A stretch of DNA of 64,000 nt from CAWBCI01 sp963787195 (GTDB lineage Bacteria; Bacteroidota; Bacteroidia; Bacteroidales; JAGOPY01). The position numbers and the translations under genes were made by a program. How positions within the stretch are numbered: the stretch's first letter is position 1; every line of letters starts with the position of its first letter. The DNA is taken from NCBI GenBank assembly GCA_963787195.1, contig CAWBCI010000042.1, positions 91,878-155,877 of the forward strand, in the 5' to 3' direction. Under the pieces are notes generated by a model. The model saw only the letters and a program-made list of their open reading frames with translations, had not been told where the DNA came from and did no database searches. Shown one piece after another: positions 18,509 through 27,329 of the stretch.

Positions 18509-19852
18509 GAAAGATATTTCTACTATTCGGAACTTTGTTTCTTTTTACTATTTCGCTCAGGGCACAAAATGACAGCATTCCTGAAAACAAAGAGAAAATC
18601 AAGAAAGGATGGACACTGGCGGCTTTACCGGTCGTAGGTTATGATGCTGACCTGGGTTTTCAGTACGGGGCCCTGGCCAATGTATTTGATTATGGTGATG
18701 GGTCGACTTACCCGGAATACAAGAGTTCTATTTATGTGGAATGGTCGCGTTACACCAGGGGTAGCGGAGTGAATCAGTTGTTCTATGATTCCAAATATCT
18801 GATCCCCGGCCATATCAGGGTTACAGCCGATTTTACTTATCTGACTGATAAAGCCCTGCCTTTTTATGGTTTCAATGGGTATGAAGCAGCATATCATCCG
18901 GGCTTTGAAGAGCAGGGAGGAGATGATTATATTTCAAGGGTGTTTTACCGTCATGAAAGGAAATTACTCAGGATCATGGCCGATTTCCAGGGGCCGATTG
19001 CCGGTCAGCGTTTCAGATGGCTGGCAGGAATAAACTTTTTTGGCTACAAGGTGGCTACAGTCGATATTAATAAATTGAATAAAGGCAAGAAGGAAGATAA
19101 AAAATTACCGGATGTTCCCTTGCTTTATGATGATTATGTGAAATATGGCTTTATCTCTGAAAAAGAGAAGAACGGAGGGAACACAATTTATATCAAGCTG
19201 GGATTTATTTATGATACCAGGGATATGGAAGCGGCCCCGAACAAAGGTATATGGTCGGAGATACTCTTCCTGGGAGCTCCCGCTTTCATAGGAAATAAAG
19301 ATTTCCATTTTGCGAAGCTGGCAGTGATCCACCGTCAGTATTTCACGCCTTATACGGCAGAAACTTGTTTTGGCATATCGCATTGGCTACCAGGGAACTA
19401 TTTTGGGGAAGGCACCCTTTTATATACAGCCTTATATGTACAGTTCATTTTCTCTTACCACCCTCCCGGATGGTTTGGGTGGGGCGCGGAACCTCAGGGG
19501 AATTCTCCGCAACCGGGTGGTGGGCGATGGGGTAGCCTATGGAAACCTGGAACTTCGCTGGATATTCCTGAGGAGCTTTCTCTTCAAGCAGAATTTTTAT
19601 CTGGGACTGACTACTTTTGCAGATGCCGGACAGGTAGTACAGGACATTCATTTAGATAAGTCGAATCTGCCGGCGGATTTTGATTATGGAAAATATTTCG
19701 AAAGGACTTCAGATGGAATCCATACTTCTCTTGGGCTTGGATTAAGGGCGGCCTTGAATGAAAATTTCATCCTGTCCATCGATTACGGGATTGCCATGAA
19801 CCGCCAGGATGGGACCGGAGGGCTTTATGTAGGAATAAGTAACCTCTTCTGA
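18505..19852 (+). pseudogene. Omp85/BamA-TamA-like outer-membrane beta-barrel protein, frameshifted
   Basis: A signal peptide (to about residue 20, SLRAQ) precedes a 16-stranded-type barrel sequence with no obvious POTRA repeats before it. Typical surface-antigen/Omp85 features are YDTRDMEAAPNKGIWSEI and, in the second frame, GGARNLRGI (equivalent to the conserved G-x-R-x-x-RG) and FADAGQVV. The first frame continues to 19659 in unrelated residues; the second frame begins at 19349 (RLIRQKLVLAYRIGYQG) and ends correctly with a strand finishing in Phe (VGISNLF, stop 19852). Skipping C19348 in ACGCCTT repairs it to about 449 residues. Translationally coupled to the symporter through ATGA. Role in insertion of proteins or lipids is unproven. 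Confidence 0.82.
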
Positions 19853-19900
19853 GCCAGGCCCAAAAGAGGTTACATTCAGTGTCTTATAAATAATTATTTC

Positions 19901-20854
19901 TTAACTGCTCCTGCGACGGATCATAATAGCCGTGAAGGAGATCATGAGACCGATAGCAATAAGCAGCGCCCAGTTTGAGATTGGGGTTTGGATAACAACA
20001 GTTCCTGCACAAGCATCGAATGTATAAATTTTCCAGTCGAGATAATCCACTCCGTCGTTTGCTCCGCCTGCACCGTCATAACTTATTCCGGGTTGATCAA
20101 ATCTTCCTACCAGTGCATAAGCTATACCGTCACCTTTATTCACACCTACTGTAGCAGGGATGCCACCGAATCCACCGACACCATCAGAGGCATCTCCGGT
20201 TGTCCAGGTCATGTCTCCATAACTGAAAGCCACATTGTTACCAACTCCGATTAAAGGATCATTCCCATCGGTAAAGATCAACTCAAAAGTACAGAGCATA
20301 TCACAATGTTCATCATAATAACCAACTTCCTGCCAAATTACCGTTACCCTCATAGGACTGGTTTCAATTTTATAATATACTGCTCCACAAGTCCTGGTAT
20401 CCACATCGGCCCAAAAAGGGGCAAGCATGGGATAATCAGGATAGGGGAAGCTGGTAGCGGAATATTCAAAAACCGGACCGTTAAAGGAGACATTCCCGTT
20501 ATTATTGATCCAGCAATAATTATAACTATCCCCGTAAAGACAGAAGTTAAAGGGAAGAGTAATCTGACCTGTTGATTCGTCATCATTGGGATCCATGGCA
20601 AGTAAAAAAGAGTCGTCCCAGGGAATCAGAAGAGTGCTGCGGTTTCCTGTATTGGTAGCTGGTCCGATAGTGACAACAGGGCCTGATGGAGGTGCAACAT
20701 ATTCTGGCTGGGGTAGTTTACCCTCAGCTTTAAGTTTTTGATATTCAGGACTTGAAGGTGAAACCTGGCTAAAAACCATGCTCACCATGGAGAAGGATAA
20801 AAACAGCACCGCAATTATCCTTGAAATACGATAAAGAAAAGTTTTTTGATTCAT
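19901..20854 (-). CDS. Exported nidogen-like-domain protein with IPTL-CTERM-like P-I-S-N-W-A tail
   Basis: 317 residues. Signal peptide to about residue 29 (SMVFSQ). The central part resembles an NIDO domain: LPFNFCLYGDSYNYCWINNNGNVSF, then PMLAPFWADVDTR, VYYKIE, VIWQEVGYY, FELIFTDG and FGGIPATVGVNKGDG. NIDO domains occur in secreted and matrix proteins. The C-terminus is TPISNWALLIAIGLMISFT, a membrane helix, then IRRRSS. This tail matches that of the gene ending at 15828 and resembles IPTL-CTERM anchors. Inferred: surface protein processed by an exosortase-like or unknown sorting enzyme; no such enzyme is in the window. It converges with the Omp85-like gene. Confidence 0.8.
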   Translation of the reverse strand: MNQKTFLYRISRIIAVLFLSFSMVSMVFSQVSPSSPEYQKLKAEGKLPQPEYVAPPSGPVVTIGPATNTGNRSTLLIPWDDSFLLAMDPNDDESTGQITLPFNFCLYGDSYNYCWINNNGNVSFNGPVFEYSATSFPYPDYPMLAPFWADVDTRTCGAVYYKIETSPMRVTVIWQEVGYYDEHCDMLCTFELIFTDGNDPLIGVGNNVAFSYGDMTWTTGDASDGVGGFGGIPATVGVNKGDGIAYALVGRFDQPGISYDGAGGANDGVDYLDWKIYTFDACAGTVVIQTPISNWALLIAIGLMISFTAIMIRRRSS

Positions 20855-21384
20855 TTGGTTTGATTTTAGATGATGAATTAAATGCTTAACTCTTTAGAAT
20901 GACGAGCAATTTACAAACTTTAACATGATAAAATCAACAGGCATTTCAACATGCAATAGGGGAACATTTCTGCCCTACATAGGTTTTTACAAGAGTTAAC
21001 CTCATAAATCGCTTTAAAACAAGTATTTATAATTTTTAAAAGATAAACTTCCTGGCCTTAAAAAAATGACATATCTGCATTTATTCGTACAAACTTGTAC
21101 TTAAGGCGTACAAAATAATAATCCTGATTAATTAAAAACCTTGATTTTTTAGTCCGATATCGTCCATATTATGATTTTTTAACTTTAAGCATGATCCAAA
21201 TGGTTTCAAATTTGTTATGTATTAGTTTAGATATAATTAGAATTTCAAAATCGGTCGAATATTGAGGAATGATTTTCATTAACTCATTGATCTATTGAAT
21301 CATTAATTTATAAACGGATATTTATTTCTATATTTGCCCGGCAATAAAGAATTCTATAAAGTCAAACCAATAATAAAAAAAAAG
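20855..21384. promoter_or_regulatory. 530-base AT-rich intergenic region with a tight GTAC cluster
   Basis: No gene is seen on either strand. It lies between the divergent nidogen-like and TPR genes. Three GTAC motifs sit at 21087, 21097 and 21108, that is 10 and 11 bases apart, two of them as CGTACAAA. This spacing of one helical turn is what a multimeric DNA-binding protein would use. The motif TTGTAAATT (minus strand, 20909-20918 region) recurs about 60 bases before the gene at 20854. Confidence 0.4.
21329..21336 (+). promoter_or_regulatory. Putative -7 promoter box of the TPR gene
   Basis: TATATTTG matches TAnnTTTG and lies 48 bases before the chosen ATG at 21385. A -33 TTG at proper spacing is not visible. 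Confidence 0.4.
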
Positions 21385-22338
21385 ATGAAGAGTATTCGTA
21401 TTTTATTGACAATAATGTTTTTAAGCTCTGCTTCCTGGCTTATGGCTCAGGACATGAATGCGGCGGGCGAAGCTTTTAATAAGGGGATCAGCATGCAGGA
21501 ACAGGAAAATTACCCGGCAGCAATTCAGGCATATGAAAATGCCCGGGATATTGCTTCAAAACTTGGAGATGAAGGAGCTGACCTGAAGATGAAAGCTGAA
21601 AAACAGTTATCGCTCAGTTATTATAATTATGGTAAAAAACTCTATAGTGGCAAGAAATACGGTGATGCCATAAATAATTTTATCAAATCAGCAGATTATG
21701 CTGCGATGGTGAATGATCAGGTTACCAAAGATGCGGCCGATACTTATATAGCCGGACTGAAAACTGCGATCGGAAATAGCAGTCTTAAGAAAGAAGATTA
21801 TGCTAAAGCCACCAGCTTGTACAATGAAGCCATCAAATATAAACCGGATTATGCAAAAGCATATTTTGGATTGGGATTGGTGTATAAGAAACAGGATAAT
21901 CTGGAGAAGATGAAAGAATCTATGGACCAGGCGATTAAACTGGCTGGTAATGATGAGAAAACCATTGCAAGCGCTAAGGAAGCAAGCGGCAATGCATTTC
22001 AAAATGCAGGAGCAGTTGATCTGCAAGGCGGAGCTTTTGAAAAAGCCATCGAAAATTTAAATAAGTCACTTGAATACGACTCAAATAGTTCTATGCCATA
22101 CTATTATCTCACTATTGCCTATAATGGACTGAAAAAGTGGGAGGATGCTATTAATGCAGGAAACAAAGCACTGGAACTGGCCACAAAAGACAAATCGGAT
22201 ATTTACTTTGAGGTTGCCAAGGCAAATGAAGGCAAAGGGGATACCGAAGCTGCCTGCACAGATTATAAAAATGTGACTACCGGTAACAATGTGGCAGCTG
22301 CTAAGTACCAGATAGAACAGGTTCTTAAATGTAAATAG
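21385..22338 (+). CDS. Exported TPR-repeat protein
   Basis: 317 residues. I chose ATG 21385 because it starts a clean signal peptide (MKSIRILLTIMFLSSASWLMAQ); the frame is open 17 codons upstream, but those residues are lysine-rich and not needed. The mature part has about six TPR-like helix pairs (for example AFNKGISMQEQENYPAAIQA, ATSLYNEAIKYKPDYAKAYF and AIENLNKSLEYDSNSSMPYY). Such proteins act as periplasmic or surface scaffolds. Single gene, flanked by the long AT-rich region upstream and a strong terminator downstream. Partner unknown. Confidence 0.82.
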   Translation: MKSIRILLTIMFLSSASWLMAQDMNAAGEAFNKGISMQEQENYPAAIQAYENARDIASKLGDEGADLKMKAEKQLSLSYYNYGKKLYSGKKYGDAINNFIKSADYAAMVNDQVTKDAADTYIAGLKTAIGNSSLKKEDYAKATSLYNEAIKYKPDYAKAYFGLGLVYKKQDNLEKMKESMDQAIKLAGNDEKTIASAKEASGNAFQNAGAVDLQGGAFEKAIENLNKSLEYDSNSSMPYYYLTIAYNGLKKWEDAINAGNKALELATKDKSDIYFEVAKANEGKGDTEAACTDYKNVTTGNNVAAAKYQIEQVLKCK

Positions 22339-22378
22339 GATCGAATTGAGATGTTAGTATGTCTCACATCATAAAGTT

Positions 22379-22414
22379 AAAAAAGCCCTGTTTCAATGAA
22401 GCAGGGCTTTTTTA
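22379..22414. terminator. Rho-independent terminator between TPR gene and PPAD-like gene
   Basis: Stem AAAAAAGCCCTG, loop TTTCAATGAAG, stem CAGGGCTTTTTT. Runs of A and T on the two sides allow termination from both converging genes. Confidence 0.93.
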
Positions 22415-22435
22415 ATGCAAATATCCATATCAGGC

Positions 22436-24487
22436 CTATCTTATGATGATCAGCTTTTTACTCAGGGAGGTCTTTCCACTTCTGACTTTCAGCAGATAAA
22501 TTCCTTCCGTCAGTGAATTCCCCTTGAGCTTTCCTGTATCCCAGGAGTACTCATGCTTTCCGGCGCTTAAATTTCCGTCAACCAGGCTTTGCAACTTCTG
22601 CCCCTGCAAACTGAATATTTCTGCTTTCACAGGTCCGGCCTGATCGAGTGTCAGGGATATCCGGGTTGTACTACTGATTGGATTGGGGAAAACGTTCAGC
22701 CTGATACCTTCAGATGAATTAGGCTTAGTGTCAGAAACTGCAGATAGCAGGCTCTCATCCGCTTTGATGATCACATTTTTAATCCCGTACTGAGTAGTAA
22801 TATGAAGGGTATCCACAAGCAATCCCAGGACCTGATCTCCAACTGGCACATCAATTTTTACATTCAGTGTAAGGCTATCCCCGTAATTCATCACCAGGGG
22901 AGGATCGATATTCCAGGGATCTATATACCAGTAAATGAGATTATTTCCTGTATTTTCAATATTTTGAATCGTGAGATCATCATTTGTATAATTATAGATA
23001 TTGAAAGTTTTTCCTTCAAACATCTCATCAAGTGTCAGGTAAACAAGGGTATCAGGGTTTATCACGGCATCAGTGGCATAATTGACTGTAAACTTATGCG
23101 GATCGGGCCGGCCTATAAAAGGATGATCTTTAATTCTGCCTGAATAATCCGCCGTATGCACGTAATATTCGATCTGACTTCCGGGCTCCTGGAATGGTAT
23201 TGTAGCTTTATAGGTATGCCCCGACTGAAAACTAAGAGGTACAGATAGATAAGCCGTACTGTCGACCATATAATAGATTTTCAGGGAGTCCTGTATGAGA
23301 CCTGCCCCGCTATAAGGAATAATATCCACAAAAAGGTCCCAATTTAATCTGAATGCTCTATTCCCGAGCAATGGGCTGTGTTTAACATAAAGCATCCCCA
23401 GGTCGGCTACACCTTTGGTGCGGCAATGCAGTGCATCCGTATTTTCCCAGGTATTGTACATAATACCAATAACTTCATATCCTGGCATAGCTTGTTCATA
23501 AACATCCAGGGCATCCTGATCATACTGGCTGCCTGTGATCGGGACAAAAACCTTCTTATTCAGGATCAGGGAGTTGGTATAAGGTGTATAGGGACTGTTA
23601 CCCGGTGTATAAACGCGGTAAACTTTATATGTGTCACCCCAGGAACTGGTCTGAAGTGCAAAATAATTGGCCACATATTCAAAATCACTGTAACGGGGGT
23701 CGTTCGCGGGAACCTGTCCGATGAGTACCTTATCCACATCCAGGAATTTACCCCAGCAATCGATATGTTTTATGTATTCTCCCAGGGGGTCAGGGAGCAC
23801 ATTATATTTTTGTACACCCAGATAATCCGACACCATGGTATCGATTGCAGCATGCGGCATTGAAGGATTTTCATCCCAAATCAGGTCAGTTGAGGCAGCC
23901 TTTCCCAGCCCGTCGCACATCCAGTTTCCTCCGGTAGAAATCAGGTTCATTCCATAGAGCGGGATATTGAGATAGGAAGCCAGAACTACCGGAATATTGT
24001 CATCATTAGGCCGTGGACGGTTGTAAGGAAAATCGCATATCCCAACCTCGTAGGATGAATCAACCACGAACCAGGGCCCATAATCCCTGGTCCAGTAAGA
24101 ATCGGTCGGGGCTATCATGAAATCACAATTGGAAGTATCAACACCGGATGTTATATAAGAATTCAGTACCGATTGTTGCTGTGCACTGCTGGCAACTATC
24201 GTAATTACATTGCAATCATCAGCCATATCTTTAATGAGGGTCATGGGAATGCCAAAAGGATAGCGGATAAGCACACTCTGCATCTCTTCAAATTCAGCAA
24301 CCATCCTGACCGGGTGCGAAGGCGGGTCAGTTGGGATGAAACTTCGACCGATCTCATCCTTTCTTAATTCTTCAGCTCGGGACATAGTATGAGCCAGGGG
24401 TGATAATCCGGGTTCTTTCTCCTGTCCAAAGGAAATATTGCAGCTAATTAGTAAAAACAGCAAGGATACGAGCGTAAATTTTTTCAT
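22436..24487 (-). CDS. Secreted peptidylarginine deiminase (PPAD-like, agmatine deiminase fold) with T9SS tail
   Basis: About 683 residues; ATG 24487 gives a clean signal peptide (MKKFTLVSLLFLLISCNISFGQ), whereas a GTG 24 bases upstream would spoil it. The catalytic domain resembles P. gingivalis PPAD across its length: VLIRYPFGIPM, SYWTRDY, NRPRPNDD, EYIKHIDCWGK, YTNSLILN and TDALHCRTKGVAD. In numbering from the upstream GTG these give Asp143, His249, Asp251, Asn313 and Cys363, matching PPAD Asp130, His236, Asp238, Asn297 and Cys351. Arg165 and Arg167 match PPAD Arg152 and Arg154, which bind the C-terminal carboxylate of substrates. An Ig-like domain, an added beta domain (about 490-595) and a T9SS domain (VFPNPISS to KKLIIIR) follow. 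Inferred: extracellular citrullination of C-terminal arginines. Confidence 0.88.
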   Translation of the reverse strand: MKKFTLVSLLFLLISCNISFGQEKEPGLSPLAHTMSRAEELRKDEIGRSFIPTDPPSHPVRMVAEFEEMQSVLIRYPFGIPMTLIKDMADDCNVITIVASSAQQQSVLNSYITSGVDTSNCDFMIAPTDSYWTRDYGPWFVVDSSYEVGICDFPYNRPRPNDDNIPVVLASYLNIPLYGMNLISTGGNWMCDGLGKAASTDLIWDENPSMPHAAIDTMVSDYLGVQKYNVLPDPLGEYIKHIDCWGKFLDVDKVLIGQVPANDPRYSDFEYVANYFALQTSSWGDTYKVYRVYTPGNSPYTPYTNSLILNKKVFVPITGSQYDQDALDVYEQAMPGYEVIGIMYNTWENTDALHCRTKGVADLGMLYVKHSPLLGNRAFRLNWDLFVDIIPYSGAGLIQDSLKIYYMVDSTAYLSVPLSFQSGHTYKATIPFQEPGSQIEYYVHTADYSGRIKDHPFIGRPDPHKFTVNYATDAVINPDTLVYLTLDEMFEGKTFNIYNYTNDDLTIQNIENTGNNLIYWYIDPWNIDPPLVMNYGDSLTLNVKIDVPVGDQVLGLLVDTLHITTQYGIKNVIIKADESLLSAVSDTKPNSSEGIRLNVFPNPISSTTRISLTLDQAGPVKAEIFSLQGQKLQSLVDGNLSAGKHEYSWDTGKLKGNSLTEGIYLLKVRSGKTSLSKKLIIIR

Positions 24488-24510
24488 AGGTATAAAATAA
24501 GCAGTTCTCA

Positions 24511-24518
24511 CAAAATTA
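24511..24518 (-). promoter_or_regulatory. Possible -7 promoter box of the PPAD-like gene
   Basis: The minus strand reads TAATTTTG (TAnnTTTG), 23 bases before the ATG at 24487. No proper -33 TTG is seen. Confidence 0.4.
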
Positions 24519-24565
24519 AAAATTATTGATCCAAAACGATCGGATTGCGAGCCTTTTTATTTTTG

Positions 24566-24573
24566 TATCTTTG
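24566..24573 (+). promoter_or_regulatory. Promoter of tatA
   Basis: TATCTTTG matches TAnnTTTG, with a TTG at 24545-24547 and an 18-base spacer, close to the Bacteroidota consensus. It lies 29 bases before the tatA ATG. Confidence 0.6.
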
Positions 24574-24602
24574 TTTGAAAATCACAGCTAATAATATCAT
24601 TT

Positions 24603-24806
24603 ATGAACCCATTCATAATACTTGGTATGGTCGGCCCCTGGCAGATCATTCTCATCATAGCCATAGTGCTTTTACTTTTCGGTGGGAAGAAAATTCCCGA
24701 ATTGATGCACGGGATCGGGAAAGGTGCAAGGGAATTTAAGAAGGGATTATCAGAGGATGATGAACCGGAAGAAAAGAAGAAAGACATAACAAGGAAAGAA
24801 GAGTGA
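24603..24806 (+). CDS. tatA: Sec-independent protein translocase subunit TatA/TatE
   Basis: 67 residues. One N-terminal membrane helix (GPWQIILIIAIVLLLF), then the conserved FGGKKIPELMHGIGKGAREFKKG amphipathic helix and a charged tail. The FG pair and the amphipathic helix identify the TatA family, which forms the pore for folded proteins with twin-arginine signals. No tatC is in the window. The histidine kinase gene starts 28 bases downstream, so they may be co-transcribed. Confidence 0.93.
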   Translation: MNPFIILGMVGPWQIILIIAIVLLLFGGKKIPELMHGIGKGAREFKKGLSEDDEPEEKKKDITRKEE

Positions 24807-24834
24807 TCATTCTTCCCCCCAGGAAGTATCATTT

Positions 24835-26184
24835 ATGATGATTACCCTTATAGCCCTGGGTTTTGCGGCATTTCTACAGCTAGCCGCTGCAGTCATTGCA
24901 CTGCTTTTACTTAAAGTCGCCAAAGGAAAGATATCCTGGCTGATGATTTCCATCGCCTTCATTTTTGTTGCTGTAAGGAGGGTTTTCGAAGTTATTGCTA
25001 TACTTAAGGGAGAATATCCGGTAGAACATTTTTATACTTACCACTGGCTGGGAATTTTCGTTTCCGTCATCATGGCCCTTTCAGTCCTTCTCATCGGAAA
25101 GATCCTCTTTTCTTTTAATAATTCTGAAAATGCCCGTATAGAATCGGAAAGCCGTTTTCAAACCCTTTTCAATCATAGCAGTGATGAGATCTACCTTGCC
25201 GATCCCAAAGGGAACCTTATAGAAGTCAACCAGGTAGCTTGTGATACCCTTGGATATACCCGGGAGGAATTTCTGCATATGAATTTCAGGGACCTTAAAA
25301 CCAATAAATATTATAATACGGTTGAGCCGAACCTGAAAAAGATTTTAGAGAATGGTAAGCATATTTATGAAACAGAACATGTGTCCAAAGAAGGGCATGT
25401 TATCTCCCTGGAGGTGAAAAGCAGGCTGATTGATTACCAGGGACAAAAGGCCGTCATTTCCATTGCCCGTGAAACCACCGAGAGAAAGCAGATGGAAAGA
25501 AGGATATTGAGCGCCGTTATCAACGCAGAGGAAAACGAAAGGGAAAGGATATCCAAGGAGATCCACGATGGACTCGGTCCCTTGCTGTCAACTGTCAAAC
25601 TCTATGTGAATGAACTGGAATCGGATGATCTGAGTCCGGAAGAGAAAAGTGAAATGTTGAAGCAAACCAATGACCTGATCGACGAATCCATTTCCAGTAC
25701 CCGCAGCATATCTAATAATCTAACCCCGAGACTGATCATAGATTTCGGATTGGTGAAGGCTGTGGAATCTTTTTGCAAGAAAATAAATCTGACACAAAAA
25801 TTACAAATCATCTTTGAGAACCAGGATGTGGAAGGACGACTTGATCATACAGTTGAATTGATTCTTTATCGCATCATTACGGAACTCATTAATAATACCC
25901 TGAAGCACGCATCAGCAAAAAGAGTAGAGATCAGTCTTATCAAACAAGAGGAAAATCTGAAACTAACCTATATGGATGACGGAATCGGTTTTGATAAGGA
26001 AGAAGCGCTGGCAGCCGACAGTTCAGGTATGGGGATGAAGAATATGATCAGCCGGATCCGTTCAATCAATGGAAATTATCATATCCATTCACAAGACGGA
26101 CAGGGTATACTGGTGATCATCGACCTGAATCTGAAAAATCCCTTAGCTACAGTGACAAAGCATCAGGACACCGGGATTTCCTGA
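24835..26184 (+). CDS. PAS-domain sensor histidine kinase (NarL-type, HisKA_3)
   Basis: 449 residues. Three hydrophobic segments (about 4-27, 33-52, 70-94) form a membrane domain, followed by a PAS domain (about 103-215: RFQTLFNHSSDEIYLADPKG ... YQGQKAVISIARETTERK). The HisKA_3 dimerisation helix holds the phospho-acceptor His244 in RISKEIHDGLGPLLS. The HATPase domain has ELINNTLKHA (N box), DDGIGF (G1) and GMGMKNM (G2). It forms a pair with the response regulator gene 71 bases downstream. The signal is unknown; PAS suggests a redox, oxygen or small-ligand cue. Confidence 0.93.
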   Translation: MMITLIALGFAAFLQLAAAVIALLLLKVAKGKISWLMISIAFIFVAVRRVFEVIAILKGEYPVEHFYTYHWLGIFVSVIMALSVLLIGKILFSFNNSENARIESESRFQTLFNHSSDEIYLADPKGNLIEVNQVACDTLGYTREEFLHMNFRDLKTNKYYNTVEPNLKKILENGKHIYETEHVSKEGHVISLEVKSRLIDYQGQKAVISIARETTERKQMERRILSAVINAEENERERISKEIHDGLGPLLSTVKLYVNELESDDLSPEEKSEMLKQTNDLIDESISSTRSISNNLTPRLIIDFGLVKAVESFCKKINLTQKLQIIFENQDVEGRLDHTVELILYRIITELINNTLKHASAKRVEISLIKQEENLKLTYMDDGIGFDKEEALAADSSGMGMKNMISRIRSINGNYHIHSQDGQGILVIIDLNLKNPLATVTKHQDTGIS

Positions 26185-26223
26185 GATTCATTTCTGATGT
26201 CCTGTCAATTCTGGAATAAATAT

Positions 26224-26231
26224 TATCTTTG
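26224..26231 (+). promoter_or_regulatory. Putative -7 promoter box of the response regulator gene
   Basis: TATCTTTG matches TAnnTTTG, 24 bases before the ATG at 26256. It supports separate transcription of the regulator and the later start codon. Confidence 0.45.
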
Positions 26232-26255
26232 CGTAGATATGTTCAGCACATTTTT

Positions 26256-26906
26256 ATGGTAGATAAGTTAAAAATTATTATAGCAGATGACCATGAGTTC
26301 TTCCGGAATGGTTTGAAAATGGTGATCAATCGCCTGAAATATGCAAAAGTCATCGGGGAAGCAGCCAACGGAAAAGATCTCCTGGAACTCCTGGAGAAAA
26401 AAGAACCTGATATAGTGTTGATTGATATTGAAATGCCTGTAATGAATGGCATTGAGGCTACCCGCATCGCGCTGGAGACATACCCCGACCTGAAGATCGT
26501 GGCGCTTACCATGTTTGAGGATGGTGAATATGTTCAGAGTATGATCGACGCCGGCGCCAAAGGTTTCCTTTTGAAGAATATTACCAAGGATGTGCTGGAT
26601 CAGGCCCTGCAGGCCGTTTCCTCCGGCAATTCATACTATTCACCGGAGCTTTGGGAGTTTTTTACCAGGAAGATTTCAAAGGATAACCGGAAAGAAGATG
26701 AGGAGATACAGTTAACTAAAAGGGAAAAGGAGATTCTGCAACTCATCTGTGACGGACTCTCGAATAAAGAGATCGCCGATCAGCTTTTCATCGCCGAGCG
26801 AACGGTCGTTGGACATAAATCTAATCTCCTGTCCAAAACCAATTGCAAGAGCACTATCGGATTACTCTCATACGCTATTAAAAACAAACTGGTGGAATTG
26901 AAATAG
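26256..26906 (+). CDS. NarL/FixJ-family response regulator
   Basis: 216 residues from ATG 26256; a TTG nine codons upstream overlaps the promoter box and is rejected. The receiver domain (about 4-122) has the acidic pair Asp11-Asp12, phospho-acceptor Asp57 in VLIDIEMPVMNG, and the Lys of FLLKN. The C-terminal LuxR-type helix-turn-helix reads LTKREKEILQLICDGLSNKEIADQLFIAERTV. Cognate partner is the kinase just upstream. Targets are unknown. Confidence 0.95.
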   Translation: MVDKLKIIIADDHEFFRNGLKMVINRLKYAKVIGEAANGKDLLELLEKKEPDIVLIDIEMPVMNGIEATRIALETYPDLKIVALTMFEDGEYVQSMIDAGAKGFLLKNITKDVLDQALQAVSSGNSYYSPELWEFFTRKISKDNRKEDEEIQLTKREKEILQLICDGLSNKEIADQLFIAERTVVGHKSNLLSKTNCKSTIGLLSYAIKNKLVELK

Positions 26907-26953
26907 GAACTGTACCGATCCTGTTCCTGAAAAAATTAGTTGAATAGCTACCT

Positions 26954-27289
26954 ATGTTAAATCCCTTTTCCCTGATCATCTTTATTGCCGGCATATGTTT
27001 TGCCATGGCAGGCTGGTTGATGCATAAATTTCCACCGAAGCAGATAAACTCCATTTATGGATACCGGACACCTCGGTCGATGCGTAGACAGGAATCCTGG
27101 AAAGAAGGCAACCGCTATTCTTCCGGAATAATGTTTTTCATCGGATTAGCGGATTGTTTCATCGGATTTATGGGTATTTTCTTTACACCACCTGAACTTG
27201 CCGGCGCCATCAGTGCCCTCGCACTAGTTTTGATATCTGCATTTTTAATTATCTTTATGACCGAAAAACGCTTAAAGAACAGAGACTAA
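26954..27289 (+). CDS. SdpI-family membrane protein
   Basis: 111 residues with three hydrophobic segments (about 4-22, 58-75, 82-105). The sequence PPKQINSIYGYRTPRSMRRQESWKEGNRY is the conserved SdpI core. In Bacillus SdpI is the immunity and signalling protein against the SdpC toxin, but most bacterial homologues have no such partner and no toxin gene is nearby here. Function therefore open. Confidence 0.8.
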   Translation: MLNPFSLIIFIAGICFAMAGWLMHKFPPKQINSIYGYRTPRSMRRQESWKEGNRYSSGIMFFIGLADCFIGFMGIFFTPPELAGAISALALVLISAFLIIFMTEKRLKNRD

Positions 27290-27329
27290 TCCCGGGCCCC
27301 TTTTAGCCTATAAGGATACTTGATTGCGC

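Noticed and set aside
23378..23863. Open frame of 161 codons on the plus strand
   Set aside because: It is antisense to the well-supported PPAD-like gene and shows no family features, signal or start context.
26954..27289. SdpI-like protein as the immunity part of a toxin system
   Set aside because: No SdpC- or SdpAB-like gene lies nearby, and SdpI homologues without toxins are common.
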